A stretch of 42,248 nucleotides of DNA from Ignavibacteria bacterium (GCA_016929695.1 JAFGII010000009.1:1-42248); one strand, 5' to 3'. Shown: positions 9,383 through 19,047, counted from the first letter of the stretch. Translations and numbers: made by a program. The notes: generated by a model not told the origin, from the letters alone.

Positions 9383-12016
9383 ATGAAAACAATATTTTAT
9401 AGATTATTTACCGTGTTTTCACTTATATTTATATGCCTTCAGGCAAATGGAGCAGATATAAAAACAGTTCAAAACGGAGAATGGTTTTCAGCTTTGACAT
9501 GGGAGGATAACAAAATTCCGACGGTTTTTGATAATACCATAATTAACCATTCCGTTACAATAACAGAGGGACTGGCAAATTTTATGGTAAAATGTAATCA
9601 TCTTACAATTAATTATGGCGGGTCCCTTACTTTAAATAATTTGATAAGACTGGATGTTAAGGGTAATTTCGTAAATTACGGGACTTTGGTAACGAATGAC
9701 AGCACTCATTTATTAATATACGGGGATTTCACAAATTACGGATTCTTCAATGCTTCGAATAACTCCGCCCGAATAGGATTTACGGGAAATTATCATCAGG
9801 AAATTGATAATTCAGGAACAATTATTTTATACATACGTAATTTATTCATAGATAATAAAAACGGTATATCCATCACAGGAACAGAAAATATACCTGTTTA
9901 CAAAATTGAGTTAAGAAGCGGACAGATTAAAAACAGCAATAATATCTCATTAGCAAACAATTCAATAATTCAACGGGGGCACAGCCCTGATAATCAGGCT
10001 GGATTTTTCGATGTTTCACCTGACTTTTCCAATGTTTCCAGATATAACCTCATATATCATTCATCATTATCTCAAATAACAACCGGTTTTGAATATAATA
10101 GTTCAAAGGATTTAAACTCACTTACAATTAATAATAACGACGCTAATGGGGTAAAATTCGATAACGATTTTGTTATTTCTGAGTATGGAATTGTAACAAT
10201 GACGAACGGAAAAATAAATTTGAATGGTTATTCTTTAACTTACGGGACATATGGTGCTCTCGAATATAATGGAACAACAGTTCAGGAAACTGCCGATGCA
10301 GAATATCCAGTAATGAGCGGACCATCAAAAATGATAATTAATAATCCGACAACTTTAACTCTGCATGCTGATAGAACAATAAGAGATTCTTTAATGCTAA
10401 ATCTGGGTACTTTTGATAATAACGGAATAGGAAATTATTTAATATTTACTTTAGGTAATGGTGCCACAATCGTACGCACAGGCGGAAAATTCTCTTCTGA
10501 GCCGGCATTCGGCAGAGCAGTAAATATTGTATATAATCAATATTCATCTCCGATAATAACTGGTTACGAAATTCCCGTACCCGGTGTTTCAAGAATTTTC
10601 AATAATGTAACATTAAATAATTCAAACGGAATTATATTGGGTAGGGATATATATATCAGCGGAACTCTTGCAATGACGCAGGGAAGTATCGAATTAGACG
10701 GTAAAAATGTATTATACGGAGTAAACGGTACATTATTATATAATGGGATTGCTGCTCAGATAACAAATGATGCGGAATTCCCTTTGACAAACGGTCCAAA
10801 GAATCTAATAATCAGCAATACAAACGGAGTTACCCTAAACAGAGACAGAAACATAATCGGGGAAATTGGTTTATTTGAAGGAGAATTAATTACAGGTGAC
10901 TATTTAATGATTCTCGGAGATAACGGCACAACCGGAACATTATCAAGAGTAAACGGCGTTATCGTAGGAGCCCTGAGAAGATATTTACAAACATCAAATC
11001 TATCTTATGATTTCTATATCGGACCTAATATATCACACGCTTTATCTGTTAATCTTGTTTTTTCAGGTGGATTAACTAATGGCGGGACCGTTACGGTCAA
11101 ATGGATTGATAATATTATTCATAACGGTCCCGGTTCTTTTACTGAAGACGGAAGAATCATTGACAGAGTTGCCAACGGATGCTGGGACATTGTAAGCACA
11201 CTTATAGACCCCTCAGTTGAAATCAACGTAAATGCAGATAACTATCTCGGTGTTATTGATGCCGTCAATTATACACAACTGAGAATTTTAAAAAGAACTA
11301 ATTCATCGGCTCCGTGGGAATTACTTGGAAATCACGAAAATGCAATACAATCGGGCTCTTATTATATTGTAAAAAGAACGGAAATATCCGGCTTTAGTCA
11401 GTTCGTAGTAGCAGGTGCTTCGTCTGACGGCAACCTCTTGCAGGGTCCTTTACCCGTTAAACTAACATCTTTTATATCATCCGTGAACGGACAGAATGTC
11501 CATTTGAAATGGACGACTATGGAAGAAATTAACAATTCAGGATTTGATATTGAGAGAAAAAATCCGGACAAAGAAGGCTGGAAAAAAATTGCGTTCGTAA
11601 GCGGAAACGGGAATAAAAGTACACCGACTCCCTACAGTTACGAAGATAAAAATCTGAGCACGGGGAAATATAACTACAGACTGAAACAAATTGATTATAA
11701 CGGAAATTATGAATATTTCAATTTAGACGGTACAGTTGAAGTAGGTATTCCAGCAAAATATAATTTAAGTCAGAACTATCCAAATCCTTTTAATCCTGTA
11801 ACCAATATTAATTTTGAAATACCGGAGGCAGGATTCGTAAATCTTAAAGTATATGATTTATCCGGAAAAGAAACAGCAAATATCATAAATGAATATAAAT
11901 CTGCCGGATACTATACCGTAAATTTCAATGCTACCGGTCTCTCCAGCGGAGTTTATTTCTATAGATTATGCGTAAATGGAATATCATTTACAAAAAAAAT
12001 GTCAGTAATAAAATAA
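9383..12016 (+). CDS. T9SS-secreted surface protein with repeat units and C-terminal sorting domain
   Basis: This 877-residue secreted protein of unknown function starts with a signal peptide (cleavage near QANGA, residue 23). Residues 24-520 are Asn/Gly/Thr-rich with short strands, as in beta-helix or filamentous surface proteins. A block of about 60 residues beginning at 276 (GKINLNGYSLTYG) recurs at 434 (GSIELDGKNVLYG), an offset of 158 residues, and both end in a DRxI motif. Residues 690-785 form a fibronectin-III-like module beginning LPVKLTSF and containing NSGFDIERK. The tail from about 789 is a type A T9SS sorting domain: QNYPNPFNPVT, then VYDLSGKE, LSSGVYFYRL and the final KKMSVIK. 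The protein should cross the outer membrane through T9SS and be attached to or released from the cell surface. A UUCG-loop terminator follows at once. Confidence 0.85.
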   Translation: MKTIFYRLFTVFSLIFICLQANGADIKTVQNGEWFSALTWEDNKIPTVFDNTIINHSVTITEGLANFMVKCNHLTINYGGSLTLNNLIRLDVKGNFVNYGTLVTNDSTHLLIYGDFTNYGFFNASNNSARIGFTGNYHQEIDNSGTIILYIRNLFIDNKNGISITGTENIPVYKIELRSGQIKNSNNISLANNSIIQRGHSPDNQAGFFDVSPDFSNVSRYNLIYHSSLSQITTGFEYNSSKDLNSLTINNNDANGVKFDNDFVISEYGIVTMTNGKINLNGYSLTYGTYGALEYNGTTVQETADAEYPVMSGPSKMIINNPTTLTLHADRTIRDSLMLNLGTFDNNGIGNYLIFTLGNGATIVRTGGKFSSEPAFGRAVNIVYNQYSSPIITGYEIPVPGVSRIFNNVTLNNSNGIILGRDIYISGTLAMTQGSIELDGKNVLYGVNGTLLYNGIAAQITNDAEFPLTNGPKNLIISNTNGVTLNRDRNIIGEIGLFEGELITGDYLMILGDNGTTGTLSRVNGVIVGALRRYLQTSNLSYDFYIGPNISHALSVNLVFSGGLTNGGTVTVKWIDNIIHNGPGSFTEDGRIIDRVANGCWDIVSTLIDPSVEINVNADNYLGVIDAVNYTQLRILKRTNSSAPWELLGNHENAIQSGSYYIVKRTEISGFSQFVVAGASSDGNLLQGPLPVKLTSFISSVNGQNVHLKWTTMEEINNSGFDIERKNPDKEGWKKIAFVSGNGNKSTPTPYSYEDKNLSTGKYNYRLKQIDYNGNYEYFNLDGTVEVGIPAKYNLSQNYPNPFNPVTNINFEIPEAGFVNLKVYDLSGKETANIINEYKSAGYYTVNFNATGLSSGVYFYRLCVNGISFTKKMSVIK

Positions 12017-12042
12017 ATTAATCCCTTATTTTGTTCTCGATA

Positions 12043-12072
12043 TCCGGTGACTTCGGTCACCGGATTTTTTTT
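12043..12072 (+). terminator. Rho-independent terminator with UUCG tetraloop
   Basis: A perfect 9-bp stem (TCCGGTGAC / GTCACCGGA) closes a TTCG loop through a C-G pair and is followed directly by eight T. It lies 27 bp past the stop of the 877-residue T9SS protein. The C(UUCG)G tetraloop is an exceptionally stable RNA hairpin cap. Confidence 0.93.
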
Positions 12073-12322
12073 GTTCAATTTTAAAAGACCTGAAAAAGTC
12101 TTTGTTATAATTTCCTTTATAAAATTTTATATTTTTAAAACTGCATTTAACAGGCAAATGAACTTACCGAGACTAATATAGCCTCGTATCTGGAAACCTG
12201 TAATTCTTACATATAATTGATTATTCAGAATCCTGCGGTTAATTATTTATTCTCATTCTTAATTTTTATTGTACCCTAAAAAATACCTTGTAAAGAATAT
12301 CATAATAATAAATTTTGTATAT
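12073..12322. other. Intergenic region, nothing firm
   Basis: These 250 bp lie between the terminator of the T9SS protein and the ATG at 12323, and should hold the promoter of the GT-C-like gene. Only short imperfect inverted repeats are visible (for example AAAGAC...GTCTTT near 12085-12105). I see no RNA gene or recognisable riboswitch. A TTG at 12269 would extend the downstream frame by 18 residues but is the poorer start. Confidence 0.5.
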
Positions 12323-14056
12323 ATGAAACAAAAATCAAAATCTGACAATTATTCGAAAATCGAAAGATATCTTCCGCTATTACTGGGCATTTTTCTGATT
12401 GGTATATCTATTACCAAGATTAACGGCGAAGATGATATTTACTGGCATATCGAAACAGGTAAATACATACTTGAAAATAAAACCATTCCATCAACTGATG
12501 TTTTCAGTTTTGCTACTTACGGTGAGAAATGGATTCCGTTTGAATGGCTCTGGGATATTATTGCTTATGTAATTTTCAGCACTACGGGATTCACGGGACT
12601 TTATGTATTAACTGTCATAATTGTTCTGCTGATTTTTTACCTTATGTTCAAGATTCTTAAGAAGTTTGAGTTAAATACAACTCTGTCAACTCTGCTCCTT
12701 TTCATACTCGCTCTGGGAATTAAGTACAGAATCGGTTTGAAACCCCATATGTTCACATACTTGTTTTTCATTCTTGTTCTTTATATAATTATCAACTTCA
12801 AATATTTCGGTACCTGTAAAATTTCTATTTATTTCATTCCTGTAATATTTTTATTCTGGGGAAATCTACATATGGGAGTCTTAGCGGGATTATTAATTAT
12901 TTCCATTTATTTAGCAAGTGAAACGCTTGCATATTTCAGCAAATCAAAAAGAATTATCAAACCGGACAAGAATACACTGGTTACCGTTTTCCTTGTTACA
13001 ATATTCTCCGCAGCAGCTATGCTCATTAATCCGAATTTCATAGATACTTACATATATTCCTTAGAGCATACACAAATGAAGATGCTGGATGACATTAATG
13101 AATGGGCATCGCCGTTCGATTCAAAATTCCTCGGTAAACTTTTCATTTTTATATATATCTTCTTTTTAATCTCGATTATTTTTGTTATCAAATATTCGTT
13201 CAGAAAGAAAGATTATTTCCCTTCACTGCTGTGCATTATCTTTGCGATATATTCATTAAGGGCTGTCAGATTTACAACGGACTTAATGTTAATTACTTTT
13301 CTTTTTATTGCCGTATCACTTAATGATTCATTCAGGAATAGATTTAAATTATTTTTTGAAAAGAAGAAAAATGTCGCAGTTCCGGCAACTATTATAATTA
13401 TATCATTCTTCATTGTACTAATACCTCCGAATACAACATTCAGGATTATAGGTTTTAACTCAGTTTTCGGAACAGGACTATATGAAGAAACCTTTCCGGT
13501 AAAAGTATTTAATTTTATAAAACAGACAGGTATATCTGAAATCGGTGAAAGGCCGTTTCAGAATATCGACTGTGGAGGTTTCTTTTTGCATAATTTTCCG
13601 GGGAAGAAGAACTTTATTGACTCGAGAAATCTTAACGATACAATTTTCTTCAATCTTAAAAAAATTATGTTAAAGTCGCCGGATTTCATTCCGCTGATTA
13701 ACAGATATAATTTTGATTATTTTATTATTTTTTATCCGATTCTCGAATATGACCCTCAGTTCATCAGCATATCAGTGATATCATACCTAAGTACTAATTC
13801 AAACTGGAAACTTATTTACCTGGACAATCAATCATTTCTGTTTGTAAAAAGTGAACCGAAGTTTGAGGACATAATAGCCGGATATGAATATAAATATTTT
13901 TCGCCTTACAATTTATTCTTCAAAAGACAGGAATTCGATAAAGCAATGAAAGAGAATAACATTGAAATGATAAATGAAATAGACAGGATAAAAACATATG
14001 AACCAGCAAGTTTTTATCTGGCTTATTTATCAAGATTATACCAGAAAGTATTTTAA
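12323..14056 (+). CDS. Polytopic membrane protein, GT-C glycosyltransferase-like
   Basis: This 577-residue protein has about ten hydrophobic segments between residues 17 and 400, then a soluble C-terminal part. After the first membrane helix comes GEDDIYWHIETGKYIL with D37/D38 and H42, followed by IPSTDVFSF and PFEWLWDI. This acidic first-loop arrangement is shared by GT-C-type lipid-linked-sugar transferases and a large family of uncharacterised bacterial membrane proteins. A role in surface glycan or lipid glycosylation is an inference; donor and acceptor are unknown. I prefer the ATG at 12323 (MKQKSKSDNY) to an in-frame TTG at 12269, because the added residues look non-native and hydrophobic. 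A small zinc-ribbon gene follows 10 bp later and is probably in the same transcript. Confidence 0.7.
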   Translation: MKQKSKSDNYSKIERYLPLLLGIFLIGISITKINGEDDIYWHIETGKYILENKTIPSTDVFSFATYGEKWIPFEWLWDIIAYVIFSTTGFTGLYVLTVIIVLLIFYLMFKILKKFELNTTLSTLLLFILALGIKYRIGLKPHMFTYLFFILVLYIIINFKYFGTCKISIYFIPVIFLFWGNLHMGVLAGLLIISIYLASETLAYFSKSKRIIKPDKNTLVTVFLVTIFSAAAMLINPNFIDTYIYSLEHTQMKMLDDINEWASPFDSKFLGKLFIFIYIFFLISIIFVIKYSFRKKDYFPSLLCIIFAIYSLRAVRFTTDLMLITFLFIAVSLNDSFRNRFKLFFEKKKNVAVPATIIIISFFIVLIPPNTTFRIIGFNSVFGTGLYEETFPVKVFNFIKQTGISEIGERPFQNIDCGGFFLHNFPGKKNFIDSRNLNDTIFFNLKKIMLKSPDFIPLINRYNFDYFIIFYPILEYDPQFISISVISYLSTNSNWKLIYLDNQSFLFVKSEPKFEDIIAGYEYKYFSPYNLFFKRQEFDKAMKENNIEMINEIDRIKTYEPASFYLAYLSRLYQKVF

Positions 14057-14066
14057 AACAAGGTAT

Positions 14067-14363
14067 ATGTTTGATTTAAAAATCTTTCACAAAAAGAACA
14101 TTGGATTTATACAGTGTCCCGGATGCGGGGAGAAATTTACTTTAGTAAGATACAAACCAGATACGATTAAATCGAAATTGGTTCGGCTAATAGGTCTTAA
14201 GGAATGTCATTGCAAGAAATGCAAATGGGACGGAAAAATATTTTCTTATAAATTGAATCCGAATCCAAAAAAACTATTCTTAAACTACTTAGCAGGAATT
14301 TTAATATTTATTATACTTGTATATTTAATCCGGTTTCTTCTGAAAAATATTGTCAAGTATTAA
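14067..14363 (+). CDS. Small zinc-ribbon membrane protein
   Basis: This 98-residue protein of unknown function has two Cys pairs, C17-P-G-C20 and C49-K-K-C52 (an extra Cys at 47), spaced as in a zinc ribbon. A single membrane helix follows at about residues 72-91 with a short basic tail, so the ribbon should face the cytoplasm or lie at the membrane surface. I chose the ATG at 14067, which has AAGG four bases upstream and lies 10 bp after the stop of the preceding gene; a longer frame from 13998 would overlap that gene in another frame and adds nothing recognisable. It probably forms a two-gene unit with the GT-C-like protein. The 3' end faces a minus-strand gene only 4 bp away. Confidence 0.6.
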   Translation: MFDLKIFHKKNIGFIQCPGCGEKFTLVRYKPDTIKSKLVRLIGLKECHCKKCKWDGKIFSYKLNPNPKKLFLNYLAGILIFIILVYLIRFLLKNIVKY

Positions 14364-14367
14364 ATTA

Positions 14368-15684
14368 TTACAGTTCAATATTCCATAAAATATTCCCGTT
14401 TTTTGAATTCAAACATACTGCATGGAGCATAAAAATATAAATTAATTTACTGTCACCGTATAATATCCTGACCGTATTGAAATCCGGACTGCCTTTAGAG
14501 AAAACATATTCAAATCCGTCCTTTTCAACGACCTTACCGGGGTCATAAAATACATCCGGTATGTAAGTATCCCACTTTTTAGAAGGTATGAGATTTTCAT
14601 CCAGAACGATTTTAGAAATAATTACTTTTGCAGTGTCGGTGGCATTACTCTTGTGTATAATAAAAAAACCTCTGTCATCTGATACTATGACACTGTTAGA
14701 AATATAATTTCTTTCCAGTTCGTCTTCTTTCTGTTTAAGATTTCTCTTTGCACTTTCGATATTGTAATACACTGACCTTAATTTGTAATCACTTTCACTT
14801 ATACCAATGGTTTTTAATTCATCATATAACTTATTCAGTGAATCAAGGTTCTTCATATACTTATCAATCTCCCTCTTAATCGGAGCAAGAAAGTCGGGAT
14901 TTATCTCAGATAATGAAAGTTTAGTTGTCGAAAACATAAAATTCCCATCAAGAAATGATAATTCAGGATAATCTTTCGATTTCACTTTCAAAGTTTTTCT
15001 GGGTTCGCCGCTTAAGTTAAGATATGTTTCCGAATCAAATTGCATTGATGTTGTTTTTGCTGTTTCATCATATCTGTACGTTACTATTGATTTATCGGTT
15101 TTCTGTGTTTTTAGAGATACGGGGTCAAGATAGAAAACAAAACCTGTATTATCTGAGACCATTAGTATATCAAGGGATTTATCTAACCCGTAATACTTGC
15201 GGTATTCATAATACTTCGGATGAGGTAAATTATCCCTCAGATGTTCATTAATGTTAAATATTTCATTTTGTGAAACCACTATTTCAAGTGTTTTAGGGTC
15301 ACGGGCGTGCAACCCGATCTCCTTATCACAGCTTACATACCATAATTTTCCGTTTGCGGGACCAAGAAAATAATGGTTGTTATCCTCCCTTTCACCTAAA
15401 TCTATTCTTTTAACTAAATTTCCTGTATTTAGGTCATAAGTAGATATTCTGTATTCTACATATCCCGAAGTTCTGGTAAGTCCCCTGCCACTTTCTTTGG
15501 AAGTTGCCTGAAATATTTCTTCCTTCACTACAAGAAATTTCTCTCCGTTCACATCCATGATCACCGCTTCCTCAACATCATCAGCAGTATCCACCATAAC
15601 ATCTTTTTTGAAACACCCTGAAAAAAATATAAGAATTGAAGCAAATAATAACATACTTGCCTTTTTTAAAATTATCTTTTTCAT
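14368..15684 (-). CDS. Hypothetical lipoprotein, beta-propeller-like with a coiled-coil insert
   Basis: I do not recognise a named family. The 438-residue protein starts with a lipoprotein signal and a good lipobox (FFSGC, Cys24). Much of it reads as short beta strands with WYVSCD, DLNTGNLVKRIDLG and a final NSKNGNILWNIEL, reminiscent of PQQ-type or YVTN-type propeller blades in which a quantity is related to a stored step. Residues 268-327 instead form a charged helical stretch (two heptad-like segments, KREIDKYMKNLDSLNKLYDEL and NIESAKRNLKQKEDEL) that looks like a coiled-coil hairpin inserted in the propeller. It is probably tethered in the periplasm or at the inner face of the outer membrane. 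It is a single gene, convergent with the zinc-ribbon gene. Confidence 0.6.
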   Translation of the reverse strand: MKKIILKKASMLLFASILIFFSGCFKKDVMVDTADDVEEAVIMDVNGEKFLVVKEEIFQATSKESGRGLTRTSGYVEYRISTYDLNTGNLVKRIDLGEREDNNHYFLGPANGKLWYVSCDKEIGLHARDPKTLEIVVSQNEIFNINEHLRDNLPHPKYYEYRKYYGLDKSLDILMVSDNTGFVFYLDPVSLKTQKTDKSIVTYRYDETAKTTSMQFDSETYLNLSGEPRKTLKVKSKDYPELSFLDGNFMFSTTKLSLSEINPDFLAPIKREIDKYMKNLDSLNKLYDELKTIGISESDYKLRSVYYNIESAKRNLKQKEDELERNYISNSVIVSDDRGFFIIHKSNATDTAKVIISKIVLDENLIPSKKWDTYIPDVFYDPGKVVEKDGFEYVFSKGSPDFNTVRILYGDSKLIYIFMLHAVCLNSKNGNILWNIEL

Positions 15685-15825
15685 AATAGTATTTTTATTT
15701 TTTCAGATAGGTAACATTTATATGAAAAATAAATATTATATTTTCAAAAAACAACGGGAGTGTAATTCCCCGTTATATTGAATTACAAGTTTTTAAAAAT
15801 TACACTATTTTACAAAATAAACTAT

Positions 15826-17556
15826 ATGAGAACAGGAATTATTGCTTTATTAATATTAATACTTACAAATCTTACCGGTGCTCAAAACTGGTACACAATA
15901 GCAGGTAATAACCAGAAAAACGGCGTTACCAAATTGACAGGACCTGCAACTGTTAGTTCAACTTACTGGTCTGTAAGCAGTACAAATTCATCAGTATGGG
16001 GTAATACTATATATACCTGGAATAATATGTTTGTAACCGCCCGAATTACATTTTCCCCTTATTACAGCGGAAAGATAGAACTCCGTTCATTAACCAACGG
16101 AAGTTTAATATGGGAAAAGACCATTGCAGATACATCAATAATGTATGCAGTGGGATTTAATGAAGATGCCGTTTACGCCTGCGATTATAAAACAGGAATA
16201 CTTTATGCTTTGAAAATATCTGACGGCTCAGTTCTATGGTCAGTCACATCAAATATGTTCCCCGGCAATACAGGAATTTGCTTCGCTCCGAATGGTGACC
16301 CTATAATTTTCGGAAAACGTATTAACAGGAAAACAGGGATACCAGTATGGACAAATAACTATACAATTCCCGTCGGTCCTGACGGTGGTTATGTGGTTTC
16401 AGGAAATACTTATTATCACTGGACGGGCTCGATTGTAACTCCGAAACAATTAATAGCAATTGATATCAACAGCGGAGTAACAAAATATCTTTCTGCTGCA
16501 CTACCCGGAGACGGTGACCAGGAAAATGATTTAACTATTGGACCCGACGGAACAATATATATAGCAAGAGACGGCGGAGCACTTCATTCCTTTACCGATA
16601 ACGGAAGCGGTTTTTCACAAAAATGGACACTTACACCGGCTGTTCTTGTAAAATCATTCGGTCCCGATAATATACTCTACTGTGCTAATGTTAATTATGG
16701 TTTAAACAGCGGTAAATTAATGCGTGTAAACGGATTAACCGGACAGGTTATTGATTCAGTCTCATCAAATATACCGGCGGGATACGTGACCGTCGGGTTT
16801 GATTCTACTGTCTATGTCACTACCGTAGAAGCGGCAAACGGAAGATATTTTGCATTCACACCCGACCTTCAGACAATAAAATGGCAACTAAATGTACCAT
16901 ATAATTATTATTCGGGATGCCCTATAGGAAAAGAAGGCGTTTTTATAACCGCAGGCAGCGGAACACAGATAAATGCATATAAACCCATAATAAACAGAAA
17001 ACCTGTTGCTGATTTTTATACACCGGTAAGGGATACAACTGCGGGCAGCGGACTGAATTTCTTTGATTTATCATCATACTCTCCAACAGAATGGCAATGG
17101 GACTTTGGCGCTGGAACACCATCAACTTCCACACAGCAAAATCCTTCGAATATTCAGTTCCCCGACGGTATTCACCAGGTTCAATTAATTGTTTTAAATT
17201 CTTATGGCTCCGATACATTAATCAAATATCAATATATTAATATTACATCCGGTTCTGGAATAACAAAATTGTCAAACGGAATTCCGAAAATATTTATTTT
17301 GAAACAAAATTATCCGAATCCGTTTAATCCGTCAACATCAGTTGAATTTGATCTAAATGTCACTTCCTCAGTTTCTCTGAAAGTATACGACATAAAAGGC
17401 AGAGAGATAGAATCACTGTTAAATAACAATATATTGACTGCGGGAAGATATAAAATATATTTCAACGGCAATAAACTGTCCTCAGGCCTTTATTTTTATA
17501 ATATAAGAACCGATAAAGGAATAAATGAAACGAAAACAATGCTCCTTGTTAAATAA
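15826..17556 (+). CDS. T9SS-secreted PQQ-like beta-propeller / PKD-domain protein
   Basis: This 576-residue secreted protein has a signal peptide (MRTGIIALLILILTNLTGAQ). Residues 25-390 consist of propeller-like repeats, with phrases such as YALKISDGSVLWSV, IDINSGVTKYL and VNGLTGQVIDSV typical of PQQ-like blades. A PKD domain follows (about 393-475; ADFYTP..., EWQWDFGAG, VQLIVLNSYGSDT). The last 90 residues are a type A T9SS sorting domain (QNYPNPFNPST, VYDIKGRE, LSSGLYFYNI, KTMLLVK). The start is set at the ATG at 15826; an upstream in-frame TTG at 15778 would put charged and hydrophobic residues before an already good signal peptide. No catalytic residues are seen, so it is probably a binding or structural surface protein. 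It lies alone on the plus strand, divergent from the lipoprotein gene. Confidence 0.85.
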   Translation: MRTGIIALLILILTNLTGAQNWYTIAGNNQKNGVTKLTGPATVSSTYWSVSSTNSSVWGNTIYTWNNMFVTARITFSPYYSGKIELRSLTNGSLIWEKTIADTSIMYAVGFNEDAVYACDYKTGILYALKISDGSVLWSVTSNMFPGNTGICFAPNGDPIIFGKRINRKTGIPVWTNNYTIPVGPDGGYVVSGNTYYHWTGSIVTPKQLIAIDINSGVTKYLSAALPGDGDQENDLTIGPDGTIYIARDGGALHSFTDNGSGFSQKWTLTPAVLVKSFGPDNILYCANVNYGLNSGKLMRVNGLTGQVIDSVSSNIPAGYVTVGFDSTVYVTTVEAANGRYFAFTPDLQTIKWQLNVPYNYYSGCPIGKEGVFITAGSGTQINAYKPIINRKPVADFYTPVRDTTAGSGLNFFDLSSYSPTEWQWDFGAGTPSTSTQQNPSNIQFPDGIHQVQLIVLNSYGSDTLIKYQYINITSGSGITKLSNGIPKIFILKQNYPNPFNPSTSVEFDLNVTSSVSLKVYDIKGREIESLLNNNILTAGRYKIYFNGNKLSSGLYFYNIRTDKGINETKTMLLVK

Positions 17557-17763
17557 ATTACAGACAATTCCGATATGTCATTTATATTAATATACCAGCG
17601 GAAAATTCAATAAAGATTTAAAAATCTTCTGAACGTAAAAATCATATTTACATACACTTTATCCTTTTTTTATTTTATCTGCAATATTATCTTATATGAT
17701 TAAATATTATAAAATTAATTAATTGAATGTACATTTTATTACCGACATAAATATTATAAAAAT

Positions 17764-18795
17764 ATGAAAATCATTAATATATATCTGCTTGCATTTTTAT
17801 TATCCTTCTTATCTTTATTTTCTAAATCGTATTCTCAGACAGCCAATGAATATCTTAATCTGGGTGTGGAAGATTTTAACAATCGTAATTACTTCAGCGC
17901 GATAAAAATGTTCACAAATGCAATTGAACTGGATTCAAGTATATTTGAAGCATATTTTAACCGGGGAAATGCATATCTGAAATTAGAGAAACTTCAGGAT
18001 GCATTAGAGGATTTTACCAAAGCGATTGAATTGGACTCTACTTCCGTAAAATCATATTACAACAGAGGAGAAATTTTATATAAATTAGGAAAATATGATG
18101 AAGCTATTTTAAACCTTACTATATCCCTTGAACTGGAGCCGAATAATGAACTTGCACATTACTACAGGGGAGACGCTTTTTATTTCTTAAAAAATTATAC
18201 CCGTGCAATATATGATTTTTCAAAGGCAATAAAAATTAATCCTGACAACAGGAAAGCAATTTCGGGACGTGAATATTCATATTTAGTACTTGAACATAAT
18301 TATCCAACAATATACAACTTAACAAAATCATTAGAAAAAAATCCCGATGATGCAAATATATATGCAAGCCGCGGGAATGTTTTCTTTAGTTTAAAAGACT
18401 ACGATAACGCTATATTTGATTATACATTAGCACTTGCCTTAAATACGGAATCAAAGACAAATATATATACCAACCGCGGAAACGCCTATCTTATTATAAA
18501 GGATTATGAAAATGCGGTTTCTGACTATTCAAATGCAATTGATTTGTATCCTGAACATCACGTTGCTTATACCAATCGAGGACATGCTTATTATAATCTG
18601 AAGAAATACGCTCTTGCAATATCGGATTACACAAAAGCACTTGATATATCTCCTTTTCTTGCAGACCCATATTTTCACCGTGGGAATTCCTATTATTACT
18701 TGGGAGATTTAGTGAATGCATGTTTAGACTGGAAAAGAGCATACTCTCGCGGTTATAAAAATGCGAAAGCTTTAATTGACAGCTACTGCGAATAA
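17764..18795 (+). CDS. Exported TPR-repeat protein
   Basis: This 343-residue protein has a signal peptide (about 1-25, ending SKSYSQ) followed by nine consecutive 34-residue tetratricopeptide repeats filling residues 27-332. The repeats carry the usual pattern (A/Y..RG.AY.KL..Y..AI.D..KAIEL.P); the fifth is the most diverged. TPR arrays are scaffolds for protein binding, so the likely place is the periplasm, with partners unknown. A short helical tail (YKNAKALIDSYCE) resembles the final capping helix common in such proteins. It stands alone, with AT-rich spacers on both sides, and no neighbour hints at a partner. Confidence 0.85.
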   Translation: MKIINIYLLAFLLSFLSLFSKSYSQTANEYLNLGVEDFNNRNYFSAIKMFTNAIELDSSIFEAYFNRGNAYLKLEKLQDALEDFTKAIELDSTSVKSYYNRGEILYKLGKYDEAILNLTISLELEPNNELAHYYRGDAFYFLKNYTRAIYDFSKAIKINPDNRKAISGREYSYLVLEHNYPTIYNLTKSLEKNPDDANIYASRGNVFFSLKDYDNAIFDYTLALALNTESKTNIYTNRGNAYLIIKDYENAVSDYSNAIDLYPEHHVAYTNRGHAYYNLKKYALAISDYTKALDISPFLADPYFHRGNSYYYLGDLVNACLDWKRAYSRGYKNAKALIDSYCE

Positions 18796-18944
18796 CTTTT
18801 ATCTCAGAATAACATACTTTATTTCTGTTTGAACAAAATATAATTTTTTTCACTCAGTATTATGATGTTACATCACCGCTGTTTTATAATAAAACGAAAA
18901 CTTTAACATTTGTTATTGCAGTGTTACTATTTTTTGCCCTATAA

Positions 18945-18973
18945 ACGAAAAGTGCCTGATTTTACAGGCACTT
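18945..18973 (-). terminator. Rho-independent terminator of tRNA-Lys
   Basis: A 9-bp perfect stem (AAGTGCCTG / CAGGCACTT) with a 6-nt loop spans 18950-18973; read on the minus strand it is followed by TTTTCGTTT. Its first base coincides with the last A of the encoded CCA end of tRNA-Lys. The plus strand has no T run, so it serves the minus strand only. Confidence 0.85.
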
Positions 18974-19047
18974 GGTGAGGATGGGAGGAATCGAACCTCC
19001 GACCCATTGCTTAAAAGGCAATTGCTCTACCCCTGAGCTACATCCCC
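18973..19047 (-). tRNA. tRNA-Lys (anticodon UUU)
   Basis: A complete cloverleaf can be folded. The acceptor strands GGGGATG and CATCCTC pair (one G-T), the D arm contains AGCTCAGGGGTAGAGC, and the anticodon stem ATTGC/GCAAT closes the loop CTTTTAA with anticodon TTT at 19013-19015. The T arm contains GGTTCGAATCC. The discriminator is A and CCA is encoded. It lies 74 bp downstream of atpC on the same strand and could be processed from the atpDC transcript. Confidence 0.97.

Noticed and set aside
13998-14066. Upstream extension of the zinc-ribbon frame
   Set aside because: It overlaps the end of the GT-C-like gene in another frame; the ATG at 14067 has a nearby AAGG and normal spacing.
17610-17626. 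Short palindrome AAGATTT-AA-AAATCTT after the beta-propeller/PKD gene as a terminator
   Set aside because: A 2-nt loop is too small for a hairpin and there is no T run; in AT-rich DNA such palindromes arise by chance.
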